From contig CAZMVU010000057.1 in the NCBI GenBank assembly GCA_964569295.1, positions 1 to 23,901 on the forward strand: a stretch of DNA of 23,901 nucleotides. Direction: 5' to 3'. Both the position numbers and the translations under genes were made by a program. The notes under the pieces are model-generated. The model had not been told where the DNA came from. It worked only from the letters and a program-made list of their open reading frames with translations, and ran no database searches. This document shows positions 23,828 to 23,901 of this stretch, one piece after another. Each line of letters begins with the position of its first letter. Positions within the stretch are counted from its first letter, which is position 1. The stretch comes from CAZMVU01 sp964569295 (GTDB taxonomy: Bacteria > Hydrogenedentota > Hydrogenedentia > Hydrogenedentales > JAGMZX01).

Positions 23828-23901
23828 TTCGGCTCGCGGGTACGCGCGCCCTCCCTTTTGTGCGCCAGGGTTTGTGTTCGGCTCGCGGGTACGCTCGCCC
23901 T
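23828..23901. repeat. Direct repeat at the window end
   Basis: A 25-base unit beginning TTCGGCTCGCGGGTACGC occurs at 23828-23852 and again at 23877-23901, with one difference, spaced 49 bases apart. The second copy runs to the last base of the window, so more copies may follow. Just upstream (23786-23805) is a related-looking GC hairpin, GGCGG...CCGCC, flanked by TTTGGAG and TTGGAA. No coding potential is seen. Confidence 0.6.

Noticed and set aside
23828..23901. CRISPR array
   Set aside because: Only two units, a 24-base spacer rich in the same GC pattern, no cas genes; more like a dispersed or tandem GC-rich repeat.

Overview
The window is GC-rich bacterial DNA with tightly packed genes, clear Shine-Dalgarno sites and sigma70-like promoters. 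It comes from a flagellated, Gram-negative-type heterotroph. The mix of a flagellar export operon, a secreted GH10 enzyme with a dockerin-like tail, a GH78-like enzyme and GC-rich dispersed palindromes would suit the PVC group, Hydrogenedentota or related bacteria. No rRNA or other phylogenetic marker is present, so this placement is a guess.

Layout. (1) 298-3687, plus strand: three coupled genes, namely a small helical protein, a GH78 alpha-L-rhamnosidase-like enzyme without a signal peptide, and a MATE transporter. (2) 3772-10581, plus strand: a strong promoter, then fliQ-fliR-flhB-flhA-flhF-flhG, covering the inner-membrane flagellar export gate and the two regulators of flagellar placement and number. 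fliP is not present. (3) 11062-12519: a PLP-dependent beta-eliminating lyase of the tryptophanase/tyrosine phenol-lyase family, behind a long leader that may be structured. (4) 12571-12830: a MITE-like inverted-repeat element. (5) 13011-18678, minus strand: a membrane-anchored alpha/beta hydrolase, an MFS transporter and a large secreted GH10 enzyme. The last two each have a convincing intrinsic terminator. (6) 18974-21985, plus strand: thioredoxin reductase, a cysteine-cluster (YkgJ-type) protein and an exported phosphodiester glycosidase, with a possible 47-residue small protein on the minus strand. (7) 22085-23302, minus strand: a DEAD-box RNA helicase. (8) 23303-23901: a gene-free stretch with several small repeats, including a second, shorter copy of the element at 12571.

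How the genes work together. The flagellar genes form one translationally coupled unit. The carbohydrate genes (GH78-like, GH10, MFS, esterase-like hydrolase, phosphodiester glycosidase) point to growth on plant or algal polysaccharide, but they lie in separate transcription units. I found no clear new defence or mobile system. The points most worth following are the unusual FlhB cleavage motif (NPVR in place of NPTH), the beta-eliminating lyase with a tyrosine-phenol-lyase-like substrate pocket but altered cofactor contacts, and the pair of MITE-like elements.
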